Positions 46,623 through 55,358 of a stretch of 64,000 nucleotides of DNA are shown here, piece by piece. The translations under genes were made by a program, and so were the position numbers. Within the stretch, counting starts at the first letter, position 1, and each line of letters starts with the position of its first letter. The DNA lies in assembly GCF_022921055.1 (NCBI RefSeq), contig NZ_CP095061.1, positions 2,643,501-2,707,500 of the forward strand, read 5' to 3'. The notes beneath the pieces are model-generated. The model did not search any database, had not been told where the DNA came from, and was given only the letters and a program-made list of their open reading frames with translations. This DNA comes from Hymenobacter volaticus (GTDB taxonomy: Bacteria > Bacteroidota > Bacteroidia > Cytophagales > Hymenobacteraceae).

Positions 46623-47717
46623 CTAAAACTTCACCACTTCCCAGTAGGCTTTTTTAGGCTTCTGGTTCTGGTCGAAAAGCAGCGGGTAGTTTTTGCGGCC
46701 AGGTACAGGGTAGGTATCCAGCCAAGTGTACCTGTCGGAAATGTTCCAGAAGGTGACGCCGGTCAGTACGTTTTTGTAGTCGCGGAATACCTTAAAGAAC
46801 ATCTTATACTGCTCGGTCTGCTTCTGTTCCAGCTCGGGCGTGTAGGCGTCGGACTCACCGGGACGCTTTTCCCGACGGTCTTTCTCCCAAGGATAAATGG
46901 ACACATCCAGCTCGGTGATTTGTACTTTCAGGCCCAGCGAGGAATACTGCTCCATGGCTTTGCGCAGTTCAGCTTCCGTGGGCTCTTGCAGCGACCAGTG
47001 CCCCTGCAGCCCAACCGCGTCAATCGGCACTTTGGCGTCTTTCAGCTTCTTGAGCAGCTTATAGACCCGCTCCCGCTTTTCGAGCCGCTCGGTGTTGTAG
47101 TCGTTGTAGAAAAGCACGGCATTGGGGTCAGCCGCGTGGGCGTACTCGAAAGCTTTGGCAATGAAGTCTTCCCCGCAGATCTGATACCACTCCGAGTTGC
47201 GCAGAAATTCCTGCGGGTTATCGGAAATGGCTTCGTTGACCACGTCCCAGGCGTAGATCTTGCCTTTGTAGCGCTTCACCACGGTATCGATGTGGCTTTT
47301 GAGGCGCTGAAGCAACACTTCTTTAGATACTTGTTTGCCAGTTGCATCCTTGAACAGCCACTTCGGCGTCTGCTCGTGCCAGAGCAGGTTGTGGCCCCGC
47401 ACACGCAGTTTGTTGTCTTGCGCGAACTGCACAATTTCATCGGCGTCCTGCCAGAAATAGCGGTTTTCCTCGGGGTGAATAGGTCCCATCTTCATGGCAT
47501 TCTCCGGCGTGATGCTGTTGAAGTGCTGCTTGATCAGGGTTGATTCGGCGGGGTTGCGTAAGGCTTGTGGCGAGACGGCTACCCCCATCAGAAAATAGTC
47601 TTTATAGTAGTCTTTCAACCCTTTTTCCGGGGCCGGCCGGTCACTGCTGAACACAGTGAGCCCCGCCAGCAGCACACCAGTAGTGGCGAGCTGGCGCAAC
47701 GAAACAGTAGTTTTCAT
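46623..47717 (-). CDS. GH10 endo-1,4-beta-xylanase
   Basis: A 364-residue single-domain GH10 enzyme. The N-terminus has an apparent signal (RQLATTGVLLAGLTVFSS) but no lipobox. GH10 landmarks are ITPENAMKMGPIHPEENRYF, RGHNLLWHEQTPKW, the acid/base in YAWDVVNEAISD, DYNTERLEKRERVY, AVGLQGHWSLQEPTEAELRK and the nucleophile in VQITELDVSIYPW, then GVTFWNISDRYTWLD. It hydrolyses the xylan backbone, probably in the periplasm on imported oligomers. It is the smaller companion of the CBM-GH10 gene at 41320 and is intact. Confidence 0.96.
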   Translation of the reverse strand: MKTTVSLRQLATTGVLLAGLTVFSSDRPAPEKGLKDYYKDYFLMGVAVSPQALRNPAESTLIKQHFNSITPENAMKMGPIHPEENRYFWQDADEIVQFAQDNKLRVRGHNLLWHEQTPKWLFKDATGKQVSKEVLLQRLKSHIDTVVKRYKGKIYAWDVVNEAISDNPQEFLRNSEWYQICGEDFIAKAFEYAHAADPNAVLFYNDYNTERLEKRERVYKLLKKLKDAKVPIDAVGLQGHWSLQEPTEAELRKAMEQYSSLGLKVQITELDVSIYPWEKDRREKRPGESDAYTPELEQKQTEQYKMFFKVFRDYKNVLTGVTFWNISDRYTWLDTYPVPGRKNYPLLFDQNQKPKKAYWEVVKF

Positions 47718-47958
47718 TTCTCGCTTATGGTTAGTTCTACTCTCTTAGTCAGCTATGATGCCCACTCTACATCTCTCCACGTGCGGGGATTAAGAGTTAA
47801 AACAAATCGACAATTGCTAGAAAGCTTGGTATCGTGGACGGTTAACGCCTCACTTCTCTCCTACTTCAGTTTCAGCACTAGCACCACTTAGCGGCAGGTA
47901 CTTGCTGCCCTTGACTTTATCTTCCGATAGCGCTTCCCTGTGGCTCTGGCACCATAAA

Positions 47959-47993
47959 AACGGGCCAGCATCTGCTGTAGCTGCTGGCCCGTT
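47959..47993 (-). terminator. 12-bp hairpin terminator after the symporter gene
   Basis: Arms AACGGGCCAGCA (47959-47970) and TGCTGGCCCGTT (47982-47993) surround an 11-base loop, 18 bp after the symporter stop. It separates the symporter from the GH10 gene. Confidence 0.8.
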
Positions 47994-48010
47994 CAATGGT
48001 TCATATCCCC

Positions 48011-49699
48011 TTACCAATACACAGTGTAGAGCGTGGTGAGCAGGGTTACAATGACCAAAGCCCCGATAGCGAAGCTACGCTGCGGGCGGAACATGCTCGC
48101 GTCCACTTCCAGGCCGTTGGTGCGCACACCGCGGCTGGTTTCGATCAAGCTGATGACCACCATCACCGCTACGCAGATGACAAACACGAAGCCCATGCGG
48201 TCGAGGAAAGGAATTTCGTACACGCCCTCAGCATTCTTGACCGCAAAACCCAGCGGTGCTAGCCAAGACAGATCGGTGAGCGTGGGCAGTGCCTTCAGAA
48301 TAACCGACAAGACAAACCCCCCAATCGTGGCGAAGAGGGCGGCCGACGACGTGGTCCGCTTCCAGAAAAAGCCCAGGATAAACATGGCGAAAATGCCCGG
48401 TGACACGAAGCCCGTGTACTCCTGAATAAACTCGAAGCCGCCTTTCTTGTCGATGCCCAAGTGCGGGGCAATCAGCACGCCTAGCAGCATGGCCACCACC
48501 ACGGCAATCTTGCCCACGCTCACCAAGCGCTTCTCCGACGCTTCTGGATTGAACACCTTGTGGTAGATATCGAGCGTGAAGATGGTAGCAATCGAGTTGG
48601 CTTTACCCGCCAGCGAGGCCACCACCGCCGCCGTGAGCGCAGCAAACGACAAGCCTTTCAAGCCCACCGGCAAGATGTTGAGCAGCACCGGATAAGCGCG
48701 GTCGGGGTTGAGGTTGGCACCCTGGCCAAATTCGGTGGCACCAAACACGTTTTCCTTGTAGAGCACGTAGGCCGCGATGCCAGGCAGCACCACGATTACG
48801 GGCATCAGCATCTTGAGGAAAGCGGCAAACAGCAGACCCGAACGGGCCGTGGGCAGGTCGGCCCCAAGGGCGCGCTGCGTGATGTACTGGTTGCAGCCCC
48901 AGTAGTTGAGGTTCACAATCCACATGCCGCCAAGCAACACCGTCAGACCCGGCAAGGCACTGTAGTTGGGGTTTTCCTGCTTGAGAATCATGTGGAAGTG
49001 GTCGTTGGCTTGCTCGCTCATCAAGCGGAAACCGCTAAGCACGCCCGTCTGGCCGAAGTGCTCGGCCACCAGGTTCAGGGCCAAGTACGTGGTAGCTAAG
49101 CCACCGAGAATCAAGAAGAACACCTGAATTACGTCGGTGAAGCCAATTACCTTCATCCCGCCGAGCGTGATGACAATGGCAAAGGCTGCCAGCGCGTACA
49201 TGCAGAACTCCAGGTTCAACCCCGAGATGCTGCTGACGGCAATGGCGCCCAAGTAGAGAATGGACGTTAGGTTCACGACCACGTAGAGCATCAGCCAGAA
49301 CACGGCCATAATCATGGCCACGGTGCTGTTGTAGCGCTGGTAGAGAAACTGCGGCATGGTGGCAATCCGGTTTTTCAAGTACACCGGAATGAAGAACACC
49401 GCCACAATAATGAGCGTCAGGGCGGCCATCCACTCGTAGGTGGCAATGGCCAAGCCCATTTTGAAGCCCGAACCGGCCATGCCCACAAATTGCTCGGCCG
49501 AGATGTTGGAGGCAATCAGCGAGGAGCCAATGGCCCACCAGGTCAGGGAGCCTTCCGCCAGGAAATAGTCTTTGGAGTCGCCTTCGAGCGTGCCGTCGTG
49601 GCCCGTTTTGCGGCGGTAAATCCAGATGCCATACCCGGAAACAATGAGAAAATAAACAAAGAAAACGATGTAATCGAGGGTGGCAAGTTGATGTTGCAT
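48011..49699 (-). CDS. Sodium/sugar symporter (SGLT family), probably for xylose
   Basis: A 562-residue inner-membrane transporter with about 13 hydrophobic helices. SSS-family marks are TWWAIGSSLIASNISAEQFV, FMGMAGSGFKMGLAIATYEW-like segments, TLGGMKVIGFTDVIQVFF, LFAAFLKMLMPVIVVLPGIA and LAGKANSIATIFTLDIYHKV. It is placed next to xylose isomerase and between xylanase genes, so xylose or xylo-oligosaccharide is the likely cargo; this is inferred from context. It has its own promoter space (180 bp after xylA). Confidence 0.9.
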   Translation of the reverse strand: MQHQLATLDYIVFFVYFLIVSGYGIWIYRRKTGHDGTLEGDSKDYFLAEGSLTWWAIGSSLIASNISAEQFVGMAGSGFKMGLAIATYEWMAALTLIIVAVFFIPVYLKNRIATMPQFLYQRYNSTVAMIMAVFWLMLYVVVNLTSILYLGAIAVSSISGLNLEFCMYALAAFAIVITLGGMKVIGFTDVIQVFFLILGGLATTYLALNLVAEHFGQTGVLSGFRLMSEQANDHFHMILKQENPNYSALPGLTVLLGGMWIVNLNYWGCNQYITQRALGADLPTARSGLLFAAFLKMLMPVIVVLPGIAAYVLYKENVFGATEFGQGANLNPDRAYPVLLNILPVGLKGLSFAALTAAVVASLAGKANSIATIFTLDIYHKVFNPEASEKRLVSVGKIAVVVAMLLGVLIAPHLGIDKKGGFEFIQEYTGFVSPGIFAMFILGFFWKRTTSSAALFATIGGFVLSVILKALPTLTDLSWLAPLGFAVKNAEGVYEIPFLDRMGFVFVICVAVMVVISLIETSRGVRTNGLEVDASMFRPQRSFAIGALVIVTLLTTLYTVYW

Positions 49700-49879
49700 G
49701 AGAAATAATCAAGCCACCCGAAGGAGCGGCTAATACGAGAAAAAGCTGAAGCGTCACCCACGGACGCTCCAGCAACTAGCTGCTTTTTACTGGCCACGAC
49801 CAGCAACAAAACCTCCCCGGCTGGCCCCTCTCCAAGTTCCCACTCCCTTCAAAAGACCCGCCAGGTCGGTTTTTATGTG

Positions 49880-51211
49880 CTAGATGTACTGGTTGATAAT
49901 TGCCTCAAGCCACTCCTGCTTGCCGCTTTTCAGGATCGGCTCGCCAGTCTTATGCGCAATAGTGCGCAGATCTTCCAGCGTGAGTTGGCCTTTCTCGAAG
50001 GCAGCGCCTTCGCCGGAGTCGAATGAAGCGTAACGCTCGGTGCGGAACTTACGGTAGGGCGACTTTTCCAGAATGTCGTTGGCTACCACCAAGGCCCGGG
50101 CAAAGGTGTCCATGCCGCTGATGTGGGCAATGAAGATGTCCTCTAGGTCAGTGGAGTTGCGGCGGGTCTTGGCGTCGAAGTTGATGCCGCCTGGCGTGAT
50201 GCCCCCGTGCTCCAGGATGATGAGCATGGACTCGGTCAACTCGTTGAGGTTGTTGGGGAACTGGTCGGTGTCCCAGCCGTTCTGATAGTCGCCGCGGTTG
50301 GCGTCCATCGAGCCCAGCATGTTCGCATCGGCGGCTACTTGCAGCTCGTGTTGGAAGGTGTGGCCCGCGAGCGTCGCGTGGTTGACTTCCAGGTTAAGCA
50401 TGAAATCGTCTTGCAGGCCGTACTCTTTCAGGAAGCCAATGACGGTGGCTGCATCGAAGTCGTACTGGTGCTTGGTCGGCTCGGCTGGCTTGGGCTCGAT
50501 AAAGAATTTGCCCGTGAAGCCTTGCTTGCGAGCGTAGTCGCGGGCCATCGTCAGGAAACGGCCCATGTGCTCGAGCTCACGCTTCATGTTGGTATTGAGC
50601 AACGTCATGTAGCCTTCGCGGCCACCCCAGAACACGTAGTTCTCGCCGCCCAGCGCGATGGTGGCATCCAAGGCGTTGAGCACTTGCGTGCCAGCGTGCG
50701 CCAACACTTGGAAGTCAGGGTTGGTGCTCGCCCCGTTCATGTAGCGCGGGTTGGAGAAGACGTTGGCTGTGCCCCATAGCAGCTTCACACCGCTCTGCTG
50801 CTGGTGCTGCTTGGCGTAGTCGACGATGGCGCTCAGGTTGCGCTCGTACTCGCTCAGCGAAGTGCCTTCGTCCACCAAGTCGATGTCGTGGAAGCAGTAG
50901 TAAGGCGTGCCGAGCTTGGTGAAAAACTCGAAAGCCGCGTCCATCTTGTCATGGGCCCGGCCCAGGGCCTCGTGGTGCGCGTCCCAGGCAAACTGCTTGG
51001 TGCCGGGGCCGAACGGGTCGCCGCCGGTGCCGGTGAAGGTGTGCCAGTAGGAGACGGCAAAGCGCAGATGCTCTTTCATCGTCTTGCCGGCCACTACGCG
51101 GTTCTCGTCGTACCACTTGAAGGCGAGCGGGTTATCGGACTCACGCCCTTCGTATTTGATGGGCTCGATGCCCGTGAAAAATTCAGTTTTCGACAGCGTG
51201 TTGGTTGACAT
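49880..51211 (-). CDS. xylA: Xylose isomerase
   Basis: A 443-residue cytoplasmic enzyme, standard length for class II XylA, converting D-xylose to D-xylulose. Metal and substrate residues are visible in [50 protein letters not shown] and [18 protein letters not shown], and the N-terminus has [11 protein letters not shown]. It lies between the acetylesterase and the symporter genes on the same strand. XylB (xylulokinase) is not in the window. Confidence 0.98.
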   Translation of the reverse strand: MSTNTLSKTEFFTGIEPIKYEGRESDNPLAFKWYDENRVVAGKTMKEHLRFAVSYWHTFTGTGGDPFGPGTKQFAWDAHHEALGRAHDKMDAAFEFFTKLGTPYYCFHDIDLVDEGTSLSEYERNLSAIVDYAKQHQQQSGVKLLWGTANVFSNPRYMNGASTNPDFQVLAHAGTQVLNALDATIALGGENYVFWGGREGYMTLLNTNMKRELEHMGRFLTMARDYARKQGFTGKFFIEPKPAEPTKHQYDFDAATVIGFLKEYGLQDDFMLNLEVNHATLAGHTFQHELQVAADANMLGSMDANRGDYQNGWDTDQFPNNLNELTESMLIILEHGGITPGGINFDAKTRRNSTDLEDIFIAHISGMDTFARALVVANDILEKSPYRKFRTERYASFDSGEGAAFEKGQLTLEDLRTIAHKTGEPILKSGKQEWLEAIINQYI

Positions 51212-51386
51212 GAGAAAAGAACTGTAAGTGAACTATTAGTGGAGGGGCTTCAAAAAAGGATGATTTGTGAGAGGCAATCTTGGTGGCTGCTACGCGAGAA
51301 AGGTAGAGAAAATAGCTAGCCAAAATAAAGAAGGCAGTAGAGAAGGGCAGTTCGAGGGTTTGCTACACCTATTCCGCCGTTCGTGT

Positions 51387-53342
51387 TTAGGGCACCACGG
51401 GTGCAGTAGCGGCCTCGAAAGGCGAAGCGGGCAGCCCCTCTTTGTTGTAGAGGTTGGCCCCTTCTGGGTTGTCGGCCCAGGCGTAACGCACTGTCACGGG
51501 TGCCGTTACCTGGTCGTTCCATACTACCACCGTATTACCCTCAATCTTAGCTTGAGCCCAAACGAATTTTTTGTCGGTACCAGCTACTGCGAATCCTTTC
51601 AGCGGACCGCCGCCCTTGGCTATTAGTCCACCGCCTACGTCGGTAAACTTCAGGGTAACGTGATTCCCAGCGGGTTGAGCTGCTTGATAGAGCGGGCCCG
51701 AAGCCACCACCTTCTTGTTGCCGTATGCCACCTTTTCAGCAGCCAAGGCCAGACGGTGACCTACGGTCTGTTTGTCGAGGGGGTGAATGTCGTTCCATTC
51801 GCCAGCATCCGTAATCACGGCCATACCGGTGTGCGGCACGGCCAACGTGCGGCGCTGCGCATCGCGCACGGCTGCCCAGCCGCTTTCACTAGGCTCAGGT
51901 TTAGCGGCCATGAAGTTGGCTAATTGCACGTATAGGAAAGGCAATGCGGGCCGTTGATAGTGCTGGCGCCAGTCGTTGATCAGGCTGGTCATCAGGGCCT
52001 GATAGTCTTGCGGACGCCCAGCGTTGCTTTCGCCCTGATACCAGAGCACACCTTTGATAGCATAGGGCAGCACCGGCGCAATCATGCCGTTGTAGAGCGC
52101 ACCAGGCTGAAACTGAAACGGAGTGGTGCCCGGCGTGGGCGGCAGCGTAGCCCCTAGCTGGTACTGCCAAGGCCCGCGCAGGTCGAGGGTCTGGCCACCT
52201 GCTCGGAGCTGGTAGTTTTTGTCGGGCGTAAAGCCCCCGCGCCCGCCGTTGCTAATCAGGCGCACTACCACCACGTTTTTCCCCGCCTTCAGCACGCCCG
52301 GCTTCACCTCGTACTTGCGGGGCGGGTACTGATACCCCGTTGTGCCAACCAACTGGCCATTGATGTACGTCGAGTCGGCGTCTACTAGGGTGCCGAGTTC
52401 CAGGCGAGCGGGCTGGTCAACCATGCTAGCGGGCACGTCCACTTCCTTGCGAAACCAAACCACCCCGTTCACTGGTCCGAGCGGCGTCTGGTTGGCCCAG
52501 TAGCCGGGCACTTGCATGGTAGCCCAGCTGCTGGCATTGTAATCCGGAGCGGACCATTTCTGCTGGCCCCGGGCCTCGCCTAGATCCGCTTGGTGCAAGC
52601 GCTTGTGCCAGTCGGCAACAGCGGCGTTTTCGCGCTGCCGGATGCCTGCTACTACCGTGCTGTCTTGGTACTTGGCGGCCTGTTGCTCGTAGGTCGGAAA
52701 CTGCCGGAGCGCGTCGGGGCTCAGCCAGGCCTCGGCAGGCGAGCCGCCCACGGCGTCTTTGATGATGCCCACTGGCACCTGGTACTTAGCGTTGAGTTCC
52801 TTGGCGAAGAAGTAAGCTACGCCCGAAAACTGAAGCACGGTTTGCGGGTCGGCTGCTATCCATTTGCCGCCAGCCACGTCGGTGCGGGGGCGCTGCAAGG
52901 AGGAACTCATTGGCACCTCGAACTGCCGGATGCGTGGGTTGGCCGCTTGGGCAATCACCTCCGGAAACTTGTCGCGCAGGCGGCTCATGGGCGTTTCCAT
53001 ATTCGACTGTCCTGAGCACAGCCACACATCACCCACCAGCACATCTTTTACGCTTAGCTCGTTGCTGGCCTTGATGCCCATGTCGAAGGGGCCGCCGGCT
53101 TTCATAGCGGGCAGTGTCACGCGCCAGTGGCCGTCGGCACCCGTAGTGGCACGGTAGGTTTTGCCTTGAAAGGCTACGCTTACGCTTTCCCCAGGCTTGG
53201 CCCAGCCCCAAATGTGTACTGGCTGCTCACGCTGTAGTACCATACCATCACTTACTAGGCGTGGCAGCCGCACTTGCGCCGTGGCATGGTGCACAGCAGG
53301 CAAACCAAGCAGCAGGCTTATTACTATGTATTTGATTTTCAT
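51387..53342 (-). CDS. SGNH (sialate O-acetylesterase-type) carbohydrate acetylesterase with a jelly-roll insert
   Basis: A 651-residue exported enzyme from the ATG at 53342, with a signal MKIKYIVISLLLGLPAVHHA. The SGNH blocks are VWLCSGQSNMETPMSRLRDK (Ser), IKGVLWYQGESNAGRPQDYQ (block with G-E-S-N) and WNDIHPLDKQTVGHRLALAA (D-x-x-H dyad). Between them, residues ~270-395 form an inserted beta-galactosidase-type jelly roll (YINGQLVGTTGYQYPPRKYE), as in SIAE-like esterases of xylan loci. In this context the likely target is acetyl groups on xylan; activity on sialic acid is improbable. It lies downstream of SusCD after a hairpin. Confidence 0.9.
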   Translation of the reverse strand: MKIKYIVISLLLGLPAVHHATAQVRLPRLVSDGMVLQREQPVHIWGWAKPGESVSVAFQGKTYRATTGADGHWRVTLPAMKAGGPFDMGIKASNELSVKDVLVGDVWLCSGQSNMETPMSRLRDKFPEVIAQAANPRIRQFEVPMSSSLQRPRTDVAGGKWIAADPQTVLQFSGVAYFFAKELNAKYQVPVGIIKDAVGGSPAEAWLSPDALRQFPTYEQQAAKYQDSTVVAGIRQRENAAVADWHKRLHQADLGEARGQQKWSAPDYNASSWATMQVPGYWANQTPLGPVNGVVWFRKEVDVPASMVDQPARLELGTLVDADSTYINGQLVGTTGYQYPPRKYEVKPGVLKAGKNVVVVRLISNGGRGGFTPDKNYQLRAGGQTLDLRGPWQYQLGATLPPTPGTTPFQFQPGALYNGMIAPVLPYAIKGVLWYQGESNAGRPQDYQALMTSLINDWRQHYQRPALPFLYVQLANFMAAKPEPSESGWAAVRDAQRRTLAVPHTGMAVITDAGEWNDIHPLDKQTVGHRLALAAEKVAYGNKKVVASGPLYQAAQPAGNHVTLKFTDVGGGLIAKGGGPLKGFAVAGTDKKFVWAQAKIEGNTVVVWNDQVTAPVTVRYAWADNPEGANLYNKEGLPASPFEAATAPVVP

Positions 53343-53387
53343 AGGGATGAAGCACATTTTGTGGCCATGGAGCTTAAAAGCAGTAGC

Positions 53388-53440
53388 CTCTCATAAATAA
53401 GCCCAGGTTTCGGAGTGAAACCTGGGCTTATTTATGAGAG
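53388..53440. terminator. Perfect 24-bp hairpin
   Basis: Arms 53388-53411 and 53417-53440 are perfect inverted copies (left arm begins CTCTCATAAATAAGCCC) around a 5-base loop, about 100 bp after the SusD stop and 46 bp before the esterase start. It probably ends the uxuA-GH67-SDR-SusC-SusD operon. Confidence 0.85.
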
Positions 53441-53539
53441 CAAAAAACTGGGCACTTAGGCCTGCAAATACCCCTTATAAGGGACGAAGAAAGGGTACTT
53501 ACCTAGAGCAGCCATTTCAGTGCTCAGCTACTCCCCTGC

Positions 53540-55312
53540 TTACTGTGGATAGCCAGGGTTTTGCGTAATCTTACCGTTCGTCCGGTCAATTTCCTGCTGC
53601 GGAATGGGGCGCAACACGTGGTAAGGTTGGATGTTCTTTGCTGCATCCGAACCATAGGTGTCGGTAGCACCGGGGATGGGTGATGGCTTAGAAGCTACAA
53701 ATGCGGGCACGTACTTCTTCACGCGTTCCACCAACTTGCCGGTACGTACCAAGTCAAACCAGCGGGTCTGCTCGCCACAGAGCTCACGGGTGCGCTCGTC
53801 GAGGATGAAGTCGATGTTCAACTGAGCCGTGGTAATTTCCATTTGCGCAGCTCTGCCAGGTGCAGCGGCCCGACGGCGGACTACGTTGATGTAGTCGCGG
53901 GCTTGGTTGAGGTTGCCGAGGTACATGTTGGCTTCCGCCGCAATCAGGTACGTCTCAGCCAAACGATACAAGATCAGTGGCCGGTCGGAACTGGTATTAG
54001 TGGCCGAACGCGTAGCATCGTCGAACTTATTGATGTAGGGCGAATACTTGGTGGTGTAGGTGCTAGGCGTACCTACTACGTAACGACCGTTCGGACGAGC
54101 ATTGATGCGCGCCTGTTCTGCCGCCGTGATTTCGCGGCCGGCATACCACGCGGCGGTATCTCCAATTACGGCCTTCGGGTTGAAGGCAACGCCACTATTG
54201 GCCGCGCCGGTACCCGTCGAATTGACAAGCCACAGTGTCGTGAACCACTTATTGTAGCGGGTATCAGTTGTGCGCCACTGCCGAGGGTTGGTCTCGGAAG
54301 GCAGTATATACGAGGTCAGCAAATACGGGGTCGAAGCTAAACGACCGAAGGGGCGGCCGTATACAATGCTACGGGCCACGTTGGGCAACTCGTCGTAGCG
54401 GCCCCGGAACAAGAAGTTGGTTTGGTTTTGACCAGCGCCACCGGCACCGTTGTCGGATATGCCCGTGAAGGTGGGGTCAGTGTTGAACTGCACATTGAAA
54501 AGCACTTCCTTACCGTTCTCGTTGCCTTCCTTGAATACGTCGGCTGGGTCAGCCTCCAGTCCTTTGCCATACTTGCTGGCATCGGTGATAAGTTCGCTGG
54601 CGTACTGAGCGGCTTTAGCGTAGTCGTCACCTTGCTTGCCTGTGGAAGTAGCCCGGGTCAGGTGCACTTTGGCTAGCATGTGCAATGCCGTAGCCCGCGT
54701 TACGCGGCCAGGCTGCGCCGCCGTACTAGCAATGTCCTTGAGGGCATCGTTCAGATCCGTAACAATGGCATTGTATACATCGGCGGTGGAATTACGTGAA
54801 AAATCCTTTGTTGGTGCATCCACGAATGTGAGCGTCAACGGCACATCACCGAAAGCTTGCACCAACTGAAAGTAATACCAAGCCCGCAACACTTTGGCTT
54901 CTGCTACAATCTGGGCGAGAGCGGGGGCAGTTAGCCCCTGCACCGTACCCGCGTACTGAATAACGCCGTTGGCGTCGTTGATATAGCGGTAATAGGTAGC
55001 CCACAAGTTGGTAGCCGTTCCGTTGTTGTTGTTGAGTAGGCCGCCGTTGTAATCTTCCAGTCCATCACTTGCGCCAAAACCGCGCATAAATTCATCGGTA
55101 CCCTGCGACATGAAGTTGGAACCTCCCTGATCGGAAGTTGCATTGCGTAGGCCCGAGTATACCCCTGCCAGACCAGCCTGTAAGCCGTCGGGCGTGCCTA
55201 AGAAACTAGGGACCAGAACTGAACGAGGATTCTCGTCCAAGATGTCTTTATCGCAACTGCTGGCGGCCAGAAGCAAAGCGAGGGCCGAGCCAGTAAGAAA
55301 TATCTTTTTCAT
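53540..55312 (-). CDS. SusD-type glycan-binding lipoprotein
   Basis: A 590-residue surface lipoprotein from the ATG at 55312, with a lipobox in LLLAASSCDKDILDENPRS. It shows the SusD helical core and the landmarks LRAWYYFQLVQAFGDVPLTL, LYRLAETYLIAAEANMYLGN and DERTRELCGEQTRWFDLVRT. It binds oligosaccharides, here most likely (glucurono)xylo-oligosaccharides because of the surrounding enzymes, and works with the SusC encoded 46 bp upstream. Confidence 0.95.
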   Translation of the reverse strand: MKKIFLTGSALALLLAASSCDKDILDENPRSVLVPSFLGTPDGLQAGLAGVYSGLRNATSDQGGSNFMSQGTDEFMRGFGASDGLEDYNGGLLNNNNGTATNLWATYYRYINDANGVIQYAGTVQGLTAPALAQIVAEAKVLRAWYYFQLVQAFGDVPLTLTFVDAPTKDFSRNSTADVYNAIVTDLNDALKDIASTAAQPGRVTRATALHMLAKVHLTRATSTGKQGDDYAKAAQYASELITDASKYGKGLEADPADVFKEGNENGKEVLFNVQFNTDPTFTGISDNGAGGAGQNQTNFLFRGRYDELPNVARSIVYGRPFGRLASTPYLLTSYILPSETNPRQWRTTDTRYNKWFTTLWLVNSTGTGAANSGVAFNPKAVIGDTAAWYAGREITAAEQARINARPNGRYVVGTPSTYTTKYSPYINKFDDATRSATNTSSDRPLILYRLAETYLIAAEANMYLGNLNQARDYINVVRRRAAAPGRAAQMEITTAQLNIDFILDERTRELCGEQTRWFDLVRTGKLVERVKKYVPAFVASKPSPIPGATDTYGSDAAKNIQPYHVLRPIPQQEIDRTNGKITQNPGYPQ

Positions 55313-55358
55313 ATATGAAAAGGGACGCACACGTGCGCTAAGAAAAGTTGAGAAGAAA

